Positions 24,683 through 33,249 of a stretch of DNA of 36,232 nucleotides are shown here, in pieces. The notes below the pieces were generated by a model. That model did no database searches and had not been told where the DNA came from. It saw only the letters and a list, made by a program, of their open reading frames with translations. A program made the translations under genes and the position numbers. The DNA is from SKVR01 sp037441525 (lineage in GTDB: Bacteria > Bacteroidota > Bacteroidia > Bacteroidales > UBA7960), in contig JBBISA010000042.1 of the NCBI GenBank assembly GCA_037441525.1, positions 1 through 36,232 on the forward strand. Direction: 5' to 3'. Every line of letters starts with the position of its first letter. Positions within the stretch are counted from its first letter, which is position 1.

Positions 24683-25408
24683 ATGGATTTCGTAGAAAAC
24701 ATCAACAAAAATAAACTACCCAAACACATCGCAATCATAATGGATGGCAACGGCCGTTGGGCTAAGCAAAGAGGGAAGGAAAGAATTTTCGGACATGAAC
24801 ATGGAATTCAGGCTGTTAGAGAAACTGTTGAAGCTGCCGGCGAGTTAGGAATCGGGTATCTTACCTTTTATGCTTTTTCGACCGAAAACTGGTGCCGCCC
24901 TAAAAAAGAAGTTGACACACTTATGAGTTTACTGGTTACAGCCATAAAAAATGAAACCCCTGAGCTGCTTCAAAAAGGCGTTAGGTTATCTGCCATTGGC
25001 GACTTAAACTCCCTGCCACCTGAGTGTTTAAAGGAACTAAACGAAGCCATTGAAACAACAAAAAATAATACCCTGCTTAATGTTATTGTTGCACTAAGCT
25101 ATAGTTCACAATGGGAAATACTAAATGCTGTGAAAGAAGTTGCCCGTATGGTAAAGGAACAGAAGATTGACCCTGAACAGATTGACAAGACTATATTTCA
25201 ACAGTTTTTGCAAACAAAAGGAGTTCCTGACCCTGATTTACTGATTCGCACCAGTGGCGAACTGCGAATCAGCAATTTTCTTCTTTGGCAAATAGCTTAC
25301 AGCGAGTTATATTTTACACCTGTCTTGTGGCCCGATTTCAGAAAAAAGCATCTTTATCAGGCCATACTCGATTATCAGCGTCGGGAAAGAAGATTCGGAA
25401 AAACCTGA
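24683..25408 (+). CDS. uppS: Isoprenyl transferase (undecaprenyl diphosphate synthase)
   Basis: UppS makes the C55 lipid carrier for peptidoglycan and O-antigen synthesis by cis-condensation of isopentenyl units. The 241-aa protein has the catalytic Asp21 in IIMDGNGRWAKQRG, the FGHEHGIQAVRE helix, FYAFSTENWCRPKKEV, and the C-terminal LLIRTSGELRISNFLLWQ with a YSELYF segment. These are all standard for the family. It starts 93 bases after the PorG-like gene and 73 bases before bamA. Confidence 0.96.
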   Translation: MDFVENINKNKLPKHIAIIMDGNGRWAKQRGKERIFGHEHGIQAVRETVEAAGELGIGYLTFYAFSTENWCRPKKEVDTLMSLLVTAIKNETPELLQKGVRLSAIGDLNSLPPECLKELNEAIETTKNNTLLNVIVALSYSSQWEILNAVKEVARMVKEQKIDPEQIDKTIFQQFLQTKGVPDPDLLIRTSGELRISNFLLWQIAYSELYFTPVLWPDFRKKHLYQAILDYQRRERRFGKT

Positions 25409-25481
25409 CTGCCAGAAAACACCCTAACCTGCCCAACAACCTGAAAACAATCTAAATACTGCACAAAAACCCCTGTCATAA

Positions 25482-28001
25482 ATGATTAAAAAGTTTTTTA
25501 CCGCCCTATCTACCTGCTTTCTAATCCTGACATGTATGCAGGCAACATCGCAGAATGTGCTCACTGGTAGCCAAATCAACATTAATTACAATAACCCAAG
25601 GGAGTATATCATTGGGGGAATAAGCGTTTCAGGGGCAAATTTTATTGACCAGAATATTATTATAATGGTGAGCCAGCTCAATGTTGGCGACAAGGTGATT
25701 GTGCCCGGTGAAAGTATTTCGCGGGCAATCGAAAATATATGGCGGCAAGGGCTTTTTACCGATGTTTCGATAGCGGCAACATCTATTCAGGATAATATTA
25801 TTTTTCTTGACATTGCCTTGCAGGAACGTCCTCGTTTATCGAGGTTCGAATTCAGGGGGGCTAAAAAGGCCGACGTTACAAAACTGACTGAAAAACTCAA
25901 CCTTGTAAGGGGCGATGTGGTTAGTGAGAATATGCTTTTCAGAGCAACCGCATCCATCAAGGACTATTATGTTGAAAAAGGTTTTCTTAAGCCACAGGTA
26001 ACCATAACACAAAAAACTGATACCATAAGGGCAAATAGTATTTTTCTTGAGTTTGAGGTAGATCGCGGAACACGCACACGCATCAGGGAAGTTGTTGTTC
26101 ATGGTAATGAAGCGCTCAGCGATTTCAAAATTAAAAGGCTCATGAAAAAAACTCGCGAGCGCAGTTTTTGGTTCCTTTTCAGCTCATCAAAACTCATTCA
26201 GGAACAATTCAGGGAAGACAAACAGAAGGTTATCAGCCGTTATAACGAAATCGGTAAAAGAGATGCTGTTATTTACAGCGACTCAGTGTATTTCGTTGAC
26301 GATAACCGCATTATTATTGAATTATTTATTAATGAAGGTCCAACTTATTATTTCAGGAATATTGACTGGGTAGGAAATACTGTTTACAGCGATGAAGTAC
26401 TTTCTGATGTTCTGGGTTTCAAAAAGGGTGATGTGTACAATCAGAAGCTGCTCGAAAAAAATCTGATGATGAATATGGAGGGCGTTGACGTAAGCTCCCT
26501 CTACCTGGATAATGGTTATCTCTTTTTCAATGTTACACCGGTAGAAGTAAACGTAAGCAATGACTCTATTGACCTTGAAATACGGATTTATGAAGGGAAA
26601 CAAGCCGAAGTAAACAGGGTAAATGTAACGGGCAATAGCAAAACCAACGATCATGTTATTCTGCGCGAGATAAGAACCCGGCCCGGCATGCTTTTCAGCC
26701 GTTCCGACATAATCAGAAGCCAAAGAGAAATCATTCAGTTAGGATATTTCAATCAGGAAAAAATTGATGTTATCCCTACACCCAATGCCGTAGACGGAAC
26801 AGTTGACATAACTTATGTTGTAGAAGAAACATCTTCAGATCAGATTGAACTATCGGGAGGCTGGGGTGCAGGCCGCATAATAGGCACCCTTGGTTTATCG
26901 TTTAATAATTTCTCAACGCGCAATTTTTTTCTGAAAGAAGCCTGGCGCCCCCTCCCAAGCGGCGATGGTCAAAAACTTACCCTTAGAGGACAAACCTATG
27001 GCCGGGGTTATGTTTCATACAGCATGTCGTTTATGGAACCCTGGCTTGGTGGCAAAAAACCCAACGCCTTAAGCTTTTCAGTGTTTCAAACCACCCACCG
27101 CAACCAATTCCCCAAAAGTAGTCTGCAATATGGCTATTACAGTATTATAGGTACATCTATTGGTTTGGCCCGCCGACTGCAGGTACCTGATGACTATTTC
27201 TTCCTGAGACAGAATGTGGGTTATCAGTTGTACGATATCAAGAACTTCTCATCAATGTATGGGTTAAATTTCATGATTGATGAAGGGAAATCGCACAACG
27301 TAAGTTATGCTATTGAGCTGGGAAGAAATTCGCTTGATGCCACCCTTTATCCGCGAACCGGCTCTGAAGTGTCGCTCGGATTGCAGCTAACGCCGCCATT
27401 CTCTCTTCTCAATAACAAAGACTATTCAGCAATGGACAAGAATGAGCTCTATCGGTGGCTCGAATATCATAAGTGGAAATTTAAAACCAGTTTCTTTACC
27501 CAATTGGCAGGAAATTTGGTGCTCAGCACCCGTGCCCGCATGGGATTTCTCGGATATTACAATAAGGATATCGGACTATCGCCCTTTGAAAGATTTTACC
27601 TTGGTGGAGATGGCTTATCGGGTTGGGAAATTGATGGCCGCGAAATAATTTCGATGAGAGGTTATGCCAACAACTCATTAACCCCCATGGGTCCTAATGG
27701 AAGATTTACAGGTGCCAGCGTTTATAATAAATTTACTGCTGAATTGCGTTATCCAGTTTCTCTAAACCCCATGGCCACCATCTATGCCCTAACCTTTGTG
27801 GAAGCAGGTAACTCATGGAGTCGTTTCAGCGATTTTAATCCTTTTGATCTGAGACGCTCGGCTGGTGTGGGTGTAAGGATATTCCTGCCTATGTTTGGAT
27901 TACTTGGTTTGGATTGGGGCTATGGGTTCGATGCAATTCCGGGTCGCCCGGCTGATAATAAAGGCCGCTTCCACTTCAGCATCGGGCAATCCATCGATTA
28001 A
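25482..28001 (+). CDS. bamA: Outer-membrane protein assembly factor BamA
   Basis: BamA folds and inserts beta-barrel proteins into the outer membrane. The 839-aa protein has a signal peptide (about residues 1-23), five POTRA-type repeats to about residue 440 (repeated GxxxF/VxG patterns such as ISVSGANFID, FEFRGAKKAD, VVVHGNEALSD, IDWVGNTVYSD, VNVTGNSKTND) and a C-terminal 16-strand barrel. The barrel holds the family segments FERFYLGGDGLSGW and GVGVRIFLPMFG. It ends in FHFSIGQSID rather than on an aromatic residue. Position between uppS and skp is the conserved Bacteroidota arrangement. Length is normal. Confidence 0.95.
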   Translation: MIKKFFTALSTCFLILTCMQATSQNVLTGSQININYNNPREYIIGGISVSGANFIDQNIIIMVSQLNVGDKVIVPGESISRAIENIWRQGLFTDVSIAATSIQDNIIFLDIALQERPRLSRFEFRGAKKADVTKLTEKLNLVRGDVVSENMLFRATASIKDYYVEKGFLKPQVTITQKTDTIRANSIFLEFEVDRGTRTRIREVVVHGNEALSDFKIKRLMKKTRERSFWFLFSSSKLIQEQFREDKQKVISRYNEIGKRDAVIYSDSVYFVDDNRIIIELFINEGPTYYFRNIDWVGNTVYSDEVLSDVLGFKKGDVYNQKLLEKNLMMNMEGVDVSSLYLDNGYLFFNVTPVEVNVSNDSIDLEIRIYEGKQAEVNRVNVTGNSKTNDHVILREIRTRPGMLFSRSDIIRSQREIIQLGYFNQEKIDVIPTPNAVDGTVDITYVVEETSSDQIELSGGWGAGRIIGTLGLSFNNFSTRNFFLKEAWRPLPSGDGQKLTLRGQTYGRGYVSYSMSFMEPWLGGKKPNALSFSVFQTTHRNQFPKSSLQYGYYSIIGTSIGLARRLQVPDDYFFLRQNVGYQLYDIKNFSSMYGLNFMIDEGKSHNVSYAIELGRNSLDATLYPRTGSEVSLGLQLTPPFSLLNNKDYSAMDKNELYRWLEYHKWKFKTSFFTQLAGNLVLSTRARMGFLGYYNKDIGLSPFERFYLGGDGLSGWEIDGREIISMRGYANNSLTPMGPNGRFTGASVYNKFTAELRYPVSLNPMATIYALTFVEAGNSWSRFSDFNPFDLRRSAGVGVRIFLPMFGLLGLDWGYGFDAIPGRPADNKGRFHFSIGQSID

Positions 28002-28102
28002 TACATCAAAATCCTGAGAATGGCAGGTTTCATGAAGGTTGTATTTCAGAATTTCATCTGAGCACAGGAAAACATAAAACTAATTTTAAAACCGGAAAAC
28101 GT

Positions 28103-28618
28103 ATGAAAAACCTGGCAATTATTTCCATAGTAGCTCTCATGAGCATTTTCACGGCAACAGCGCAACGCTTTGCCTACATCGACACAGGATATATTCTGGA
28201 GAATATCCCCGAATACCAGGCAGCCCAGCTTCAGCTGAATCAGCTGTCGCAACAGTGGCAGACTGAAATTGAAGCAAAATTTGCTGCCGTTGAACAATTA
28301 TACCGCACCTACCAAACTGAATCGGTGCTTTTGCCCGAGGAGATGCGCCGCCAACGCGAAGAGCAGATCATTGCCCGCGAACGTGAAGCCAAAGAATTAC
28401 AGATGAAACGATTTGGCCGTGAAGGGGACCTGTTTAAAAAACGCCAGGAATTGGTCAAACCCATCCAGGATCAGATTTATGCAGCTATTGAGGATATTGC
28501 AACCCGGGGTAATTATGCCATCATCTTCGATAAGGCCGGAAGCGATAACATTATATACTCCGATGTTCGCTTCGACCTAAGCGACGATGTGTTGCAAAAG
28601 ATGGGATACAGGAGGTAA
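28103..28618 (+). CDS. skp: Periplasmic chaperone Skp/OmpH family protein
   Basis: Skp holds unfolded outer-membrane proteins on their way to BamA. The 171-aa protein has a signal peptide ending near TATAQ (residue 20). The conserved strand RFAYIDTGYILENIPEY follows, then a long charged coiled-coil arm (about residues 45-125, rich in Glu, Gln, Arg) and a C-terminal return strand IIFDKAGSDNIIYSD. It follows bamA by 101 bases. Only one copy is present here, whereas related genomes such as Porphyromonas have two in tandem. It converges on mutS with 33 bases between the stops. Confidence 0.93.
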   Translation: MKNLAIISIVALMSIFTATAQRFAYIDTGYILENIPEYQAAQLQLNQLSQQWQTEIEAKFAAVEQLYRTYQTESVLLPEEMRRQREEQIIAREREAKELQMKRFGREGDLFKKRQELVKPIQDQIYAAIEDIATRGNYAIIFDKAGSDNIIYSDVRFDLSDDVLQKMGYRR

Positions 28619-28651
28619 TATTTTTTCATCTCATTTTCACCCGATTAAAAC

Positions 28652-31312
28652 CTACTTTCCCAGCAATTTTTTTATCTCATTGAGTTTCATGAGGGCTTCG
28701 ACCGGGGTTAGGGTGTTGATGTCGGTATTAAGGATGTCATCCTTTATTTGCAATAATAACGGATCGTCTAACTGAATAAAACTAAGCTGGTAATCGTTGC
28801 CGGCTTTTTTGCTTTTACTACCAGCGGTTGCCTTTCCGGCCAGTTCATCGTGACTGTGACTTTTCTCAAGCTGTTCGAGCACTTCGTTGGCCCTGTTAAT
28901 CACCGTTTTAGGCATACCTGCCATTTTTGCCACATGGATACCGAAGCTGTGCTGGCTTCCGCCCGGCACAAGCTTGCGTAAAAAGATAACCGTGTTATGG
29001 GTTTCCTTTACTGATACATTGAAATTTTTAATGCGTGCAAATGATGCCGCCATTTCGTTCAATTCATGATAGTGGGTGGCAAACAGTGTTTTGGCTCTGA
29101 ACAGGGGATGATTGTGCAAAAATTCGGCAATAGACCAGGCAATGCTAATACCATCGTAGGTGCTTGTGCCACGACCTATCTCATCGAGCAGGATTAGGCT
29201 TCGGTTGCTTATGTTGTTGAGAATACTGGCAGTTTCATTCATTTCGACCATAAAGGTTGATTCGCCCGACGAAATATTATCTGATGCCCCTACCCGTGTA
29301 AATATCTTGTCGACCCAGCCAATTTTTGCCGATTGTGCCGGAACAAACGACCCTATCTGGGCAAGCAATACAATCAGGGCTGTTTGCCTAAGCAATGCAG
29401 ATTTCCCCGACATATTGGGCCCTGTGATCATGATAATCTGTTGCTTGTTGTTATCGAGATAAATGTCGTTGGCCACATATTCTTCGCCAGGAGGTAATTG
29501 TTGCTCAATAACCGGATGGCGGCCCTGAAAAATTTCAAGGGTAAAGGAATCGTTAATAAGGGGTTTAACATAATTGTAACGCCTGGCCACATTGGCAAAA
29601 CACAGAAGGCAATCGAGCCTTGCCACCACATTGGCATTGGTTTGGATGGGTTCAATATACTCAGCCAGTGCAGTAACCAATTCCTGAAAAATTCTTTCTT
29701 CTTCTTTAAGTATTTTTTCTTCGGCTCCCAGAATTTTCTCCTCGTACTCCTTAAGCTCGGGGGTAATGTAACGCTCGCAGTTAACAAGGGTTTGCTTGCG
29801 TACCCAATCATCAGGTACTTTCTCTTTGTGCACATTGGTAACTTCGAGATAGTACCCGAAAACATTGTTGTACGATACTTTAATACTGGGTATTCCGGTT
29901 CTTTCAATTTCACGCTGGCGCATCTGTGCAAGATAATCCTTGCCACTTCCCGATATTTCTCTTAATTCATCGAGTAAGGGGCTGATGCCAGGGGCAACAA
30001 CATTCCCTTTTGAGATCATTGATGACGGTTCGGGGAGTATTTCCCTGGCAATTCGTTGCCGTATCTGAATACAAAGATTGATTTGATCGCCAATGGCTTT
30101 CAGATTTTGATCATCAGCTGCAAGACAGATTTCCCTCAACGTTTCCAGAGCTTCCAGGGCTTTTTGAATTTGCAGTACTTCGCGCGGAGATACTTTATTA
30201 ACTGCCACACGCGAAATTAATCTTTCCAGATCGCCAATGAGCCGGATATATTTTGCAAGGGATTCAGAAACATCTTCCCTGCCAAGCAGGTATTCCACCA
30301 CCTGATGGCGTTCCTGTATGCTGGCCTTGTCTTTCAGTGGAAGGATGATCCATCGTTTGAGCATACGGCTGCCCATAGGCGAAAGGGTATGATCGAGCAC
30401 CTGGATAAGGCTTGTGGCATTTTCGTTCATTGAATGAAGTAACTCAAGGTTACGGATGGTGAATTTGTCGAGCCATACGTATTTGCTTTCATCAAGACGT
30501 GATATTTTGGTAATATGCTGCACCTTATCGTGCCGGGTTTCGGCAAGATAATGCATGGCTGCACCAGCAGCTATTATTCCTGCATCAATCTCATCAATTC
30601 CAAATCCTTTGTACGAAAGGGTTCCGAAGTGTCGTAGCAAAAGATCATCTGCAAACTCGCGGGTAAACACCCAATCTTCGAGAGTTGAAGTATAGTATTT
30701 TCCGGGGAAGAGTTCATGCAGGTCGCGAAGTTTCTGTTTCTGTACCACCACCTCGCTGGGCTTAAAAGTCTGAATAAGCTTATCAATGTATTCGCGGTTT
30801 CCCTGGTCGGTAAAGAACTCGCCGGTAGAAACATCGAGAAATGCTATTCCACAATGATTTCCTATAATATGGATACCGGCCAGGAAATTATTTTCCTTGT
30901 GCTCGAGCACCTTGTCGCTAAAAGCAACACCAGGAGTAACGAGTTCGGTAACTCCCCTTTTAACGATTCCCTTGGTAAGTTTGGGGTCTTCGAGCTGATC
31001 GCAAATGGCAACTTTCTGCCCTGCTCTTACAAGCTTTGGGAGATAGGTATCTAGAGCATGGTAGGGAAATCCGGCCAACTCAACATAGGAAGCAGCTCCA
31101 TTGGCTCGCCGGGTTAATACTATGCCAAGTATCTGTGATGTTTTGATGGCGTCTTCGCCAAAGGTTTCGTAAAAATCGCCCACCCTAAACAGCAGCAGGG
31201 CCTGTGGATATTTGGTCTTGATGGCATAATACTGCTTCATCAAGGGAGTTTCAACCGCTTTGATAACTTCTTTTGTCAAGTGATTTAAATTTTTGATGGC
31301 AAACCTACTCAT
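28652..31312 (-). CDS. mutS: DNA mismatch repair protein MutS
   Basis: MutS recognises mismatches and starts repair with MutL. I chose the ATG at 31312 (886 aa) because the MutS pattern begins with VETPLMKQYY shortly after it; the frame is open further upstream, but that part would overlap uvrC and looks non-coding. The mismatch-reading Phe-x-Glu is Phe47-Tyr-Glu49 (GDFYETF). The ATPase domain has Walker A GPNMSGKSALLRQ at about residue 630, Walker B LILLDEIGRGTSTYDG at about 705-715 and FATHYHEL. A C-terminal dimerisation segment follows. It is divergent from uvrC, with 88 bases between the chosen starts. Confidence 0.96.
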   Translation of the reverse strand: MSRFAIKNLNHLTKEVIKAVETPLMKQYYAIKTKYPQALLLFRVGDFYETFGEDAIKTSQILGIVLTRRANGAASYVELAGFPYHALDTYLPKLVRAGQKVAICDQLEDPKLTKGIVKRGVTELVTPGVAFSDKVLEHKENNFLAGIHIIGNHCGIAFLDVSTGEFFTDQGNREYIDKLIQTFKPSEVVVQKQKLRDLHELFPGKYYTSTLEDWVFTREFADDLLLRHFGTLSYKGFGIDEIDAGIIAAGAAMHYLAETRHDKVQHITKISRLDESKYVWLDKFTIRNLELLHSMNENATSLIQVLDHTLSPMGSRMLKRWIILPLKDKASIQERHQVVEYLLGREDVSESLAKYIRLIGDLERLISRVAVNKVSPREVLQIQKALEALETLREICLAADDQNLKAIGDQINLCIQIRQRIAREILPEPSSMISKGNVVAPGISPLLDELREISGSGKDYLAQMRQREIERTGIPSIKVSYNNVFGYYLEVTNVHKEKVPDDWVRKQTLVNCERYITPELKEYEEKILGAEEKILKEEERIFQELVTALAEYIEPIQTNANVVARLDCLLCFANVARRYNYVKPLINDSFTLEIFQGRHPVIEQQLPPGEEYVANDIYLDNNKQQIIMITGPNMSGKSALLRQTALIVLLAQIGSFVPAQSAKIGWVDKIFTRVGASDNISSGESTFMVEMNETASILNNISNRSLILLDEIGRGTSTYDGISIAWSIAEFLHNHPLFRAKTLFATHYHELNEMAASFARIKNFNVSVKETHNTVIFLRKLVPGGSQHSFGIHVAKMAGMPKTVINRANEVLEQLEKSHSHDELAGKATAGSKSKKAGNDYQLSFIQLDDPLLLQIKDDILNTDINTLTPVEALMKLNEIKKLLGK

Positions 31313-31400
31313 TTTTTTCTTTCCTGAATAATTTGAATTAAATTGGCCGTCGCGAACCATGCATTCCTTTTTGAACCTAAAAAAACATCCATTACAACAC

Positions 31401-33237
31401 ATGTCGCTAATAAAAAACAGTGACCAATTGCAGCTGATTCTGAAAAGCCTTCCCGACAAACCCGGGGTTTACCAGTTTTTCGATGAGCAGGAAAACATTA
31501 TCTATATAGGCAAAGCCATTAGTCTCAAAAAAAGGGTGTCATCCTATTTTAACCGCGACACTTCCCATACAGGTAAGGTAATGGTAATGGTGAAGCGCAT
31601 TCACAACATCAGGCACATAATTGTAGATACAGAAATTGATGCATTGCTGCTCGAGAACAACCTTATCAAGAAATACCAGCCCAGGTACAATGTAATGCTC
31701 AAGGACGATAAAACTTTTCCCTGGATATGCATTAAAAATGAGCCATTTCCTCGTATTTTTCCTACACGTAACCCTGTTGAAGATGGCAGCCGTTATTTTG
31801 GGCCTTATGCATCTGGAAAAATGATGCATACCCTGCTATCGCTTGTGCGGCAGCTTTTTCAGTACCGTACCTGCCGGCTTGTTTTATCCGACGAAAATAT
31901 TAATTCAGGTAAGTTCCGGGTTTGCCTCGAGTACCATCTGGGCAACTGCGCCGGCCCATGCGAGGGCAGACAAACCCCGCAGGATTACAAGCTAACCATC
32001 GACCAGATAATAGACATACTGAAGGGGAATCTAAACTCGGTAATGCAGCAACTTAAAAAAGTAATGCAGCAATACGCCTCAGAATTTGCCTTCGAAAAAG
32101 CACAGTTGGTAAAAGAAAAGCTTGAATTGCTTGAGAAATACCAGGCCAAATCGATGGTGGTAAATCCGGCGGTAAACAATGTTGATGTGTTCTCGTTGGT
32201 ATCGGATGAAGAATTTGGTTATGTAAACTTTTTGAAGGTGGTTAGCGGTGCTATAGTGCAATCGCACACCCTTGAGCTGAAAAAAAAGCTGGAAGAATCA
32301 GATGCAGAGCTTCTCGACATTGCAGTAACCGAAATAAGACAACGCTTTGAAAGCAATGCACCCGAAATCGTTATACAAGAAAAACCATCGATGCAACTGC
32401 CCGGGGTTCAGTACACGGTTCCTCAAAGGGGCGATAAGAAAAAATTGCTGGAACTTTCTGAGCGCAATGCCAAATATTACCGGATNNNNNNNNNNACTAA
32501 GGCAAAAAGAGCTGGTCGATCCGCGCAGGCATACCCTTAGAATTCTTGAAAAAATTAAATCCGACCTTAATCTGCCCCAGTTACCCGAACATATTGAATG
32601 TTTCGACAACAGCAATACCCAGGGCAGTTATCCCGTGGCCGCCATGGTAGTTTTCAGAGATGGGCGGCCTTTCAGGAAAGATTATCGCCATTACAATATA
32701 AAAACAGTGGAGGGGCCCAACGATTTTGCATCGATGGAAGAGGTTGTTTACCGCCGATATAAGCGCCTTATCGATGAACAACAACCATTGCCGCAACTTG
32801 TAGTGGTTGATGGCGGAAAGGGGCAACTCAGCTCAGCAGTTGATGCTCTTAACCGATTGGGATTAGGCAATAAGCTTCCGGTAATTGGCATTGCCAAACG
32901 GCTTGAGGAGATTTACTTCCCCGGCGACAGTATTCCGGTTTATATCGACAAGAAATCTGAAACATTAAAGGTGATCCAACACATGCGCGATGAAGCTCAC
33001 CGTTTTGGAATAACCCATCACCGTCAACGTCGGCAGAAGGGAAGCCTAAAATCAGAGCTTGCCAACATAAAAGGCATTGGAGACAAAACCGCAACCCTGC
33101 TCATACGTAAGTTTAAGTCGGTTAAAGGGATAAAAGAGGCCGGACTCAATACCTTATCTGCTGAGATTGGCATGGCAAGAGCCCGGCTGCTCATAAACTA
33201 TTTTGACAACTCCGAAAAAAGCAATAAGTCTGAATGA
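31401..33237 (+). CDS. uvrC: Excinuclease ABC subunit C (with internal assembly gap)
   Basis: UvrC makes both incisions in nucleotide excision repair. From the ATG at 31401 come the GIY-YIG nuclease domain (GVYQFF, NIIYIGKAISLKKRVSSYF), the cysteine segment LEYHLGNCAGPCEG, a UVR motif around residue 240, the second nuclease domain (ECFDNSNTQGSYPVAAMVVF, VVDGGKGQL, GIAKRLEEIYFPGDS) and C-terminal helix-hairpin-helix (IKGIGDKTATLL). Ten N at 32486-32495 break the frame: the code before and after is in different frames. If the gene is intact, the true number of missing bases is a multiple of three, so ten is a placeholder. A start at 31359 is possible but adds 14 residues the family does not need. 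Confidence 0.93.
32486..32495. other. Assembly gap (10 N)
   Basis: Ten undetermined bases lie between NAKYYR and LRQKELVDP of UvrC. The reading frame differs on the two sides, so the real spacing is not 10 bases. Only a few residues appear to be missing by comparison with the usual UvrC pattern, and contig ends might also overlap. Confidence 0.97.
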
Positions 33238-33249
33238 CAGCAAGTTGAG

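Noticed and set aside
31313..31459. 49-residue N-terminal extension of MutS
   Set aside because: It precedes the normal MutS start, is Cys/Phe-rich without family pattern, and overlaps the uvrC start region.
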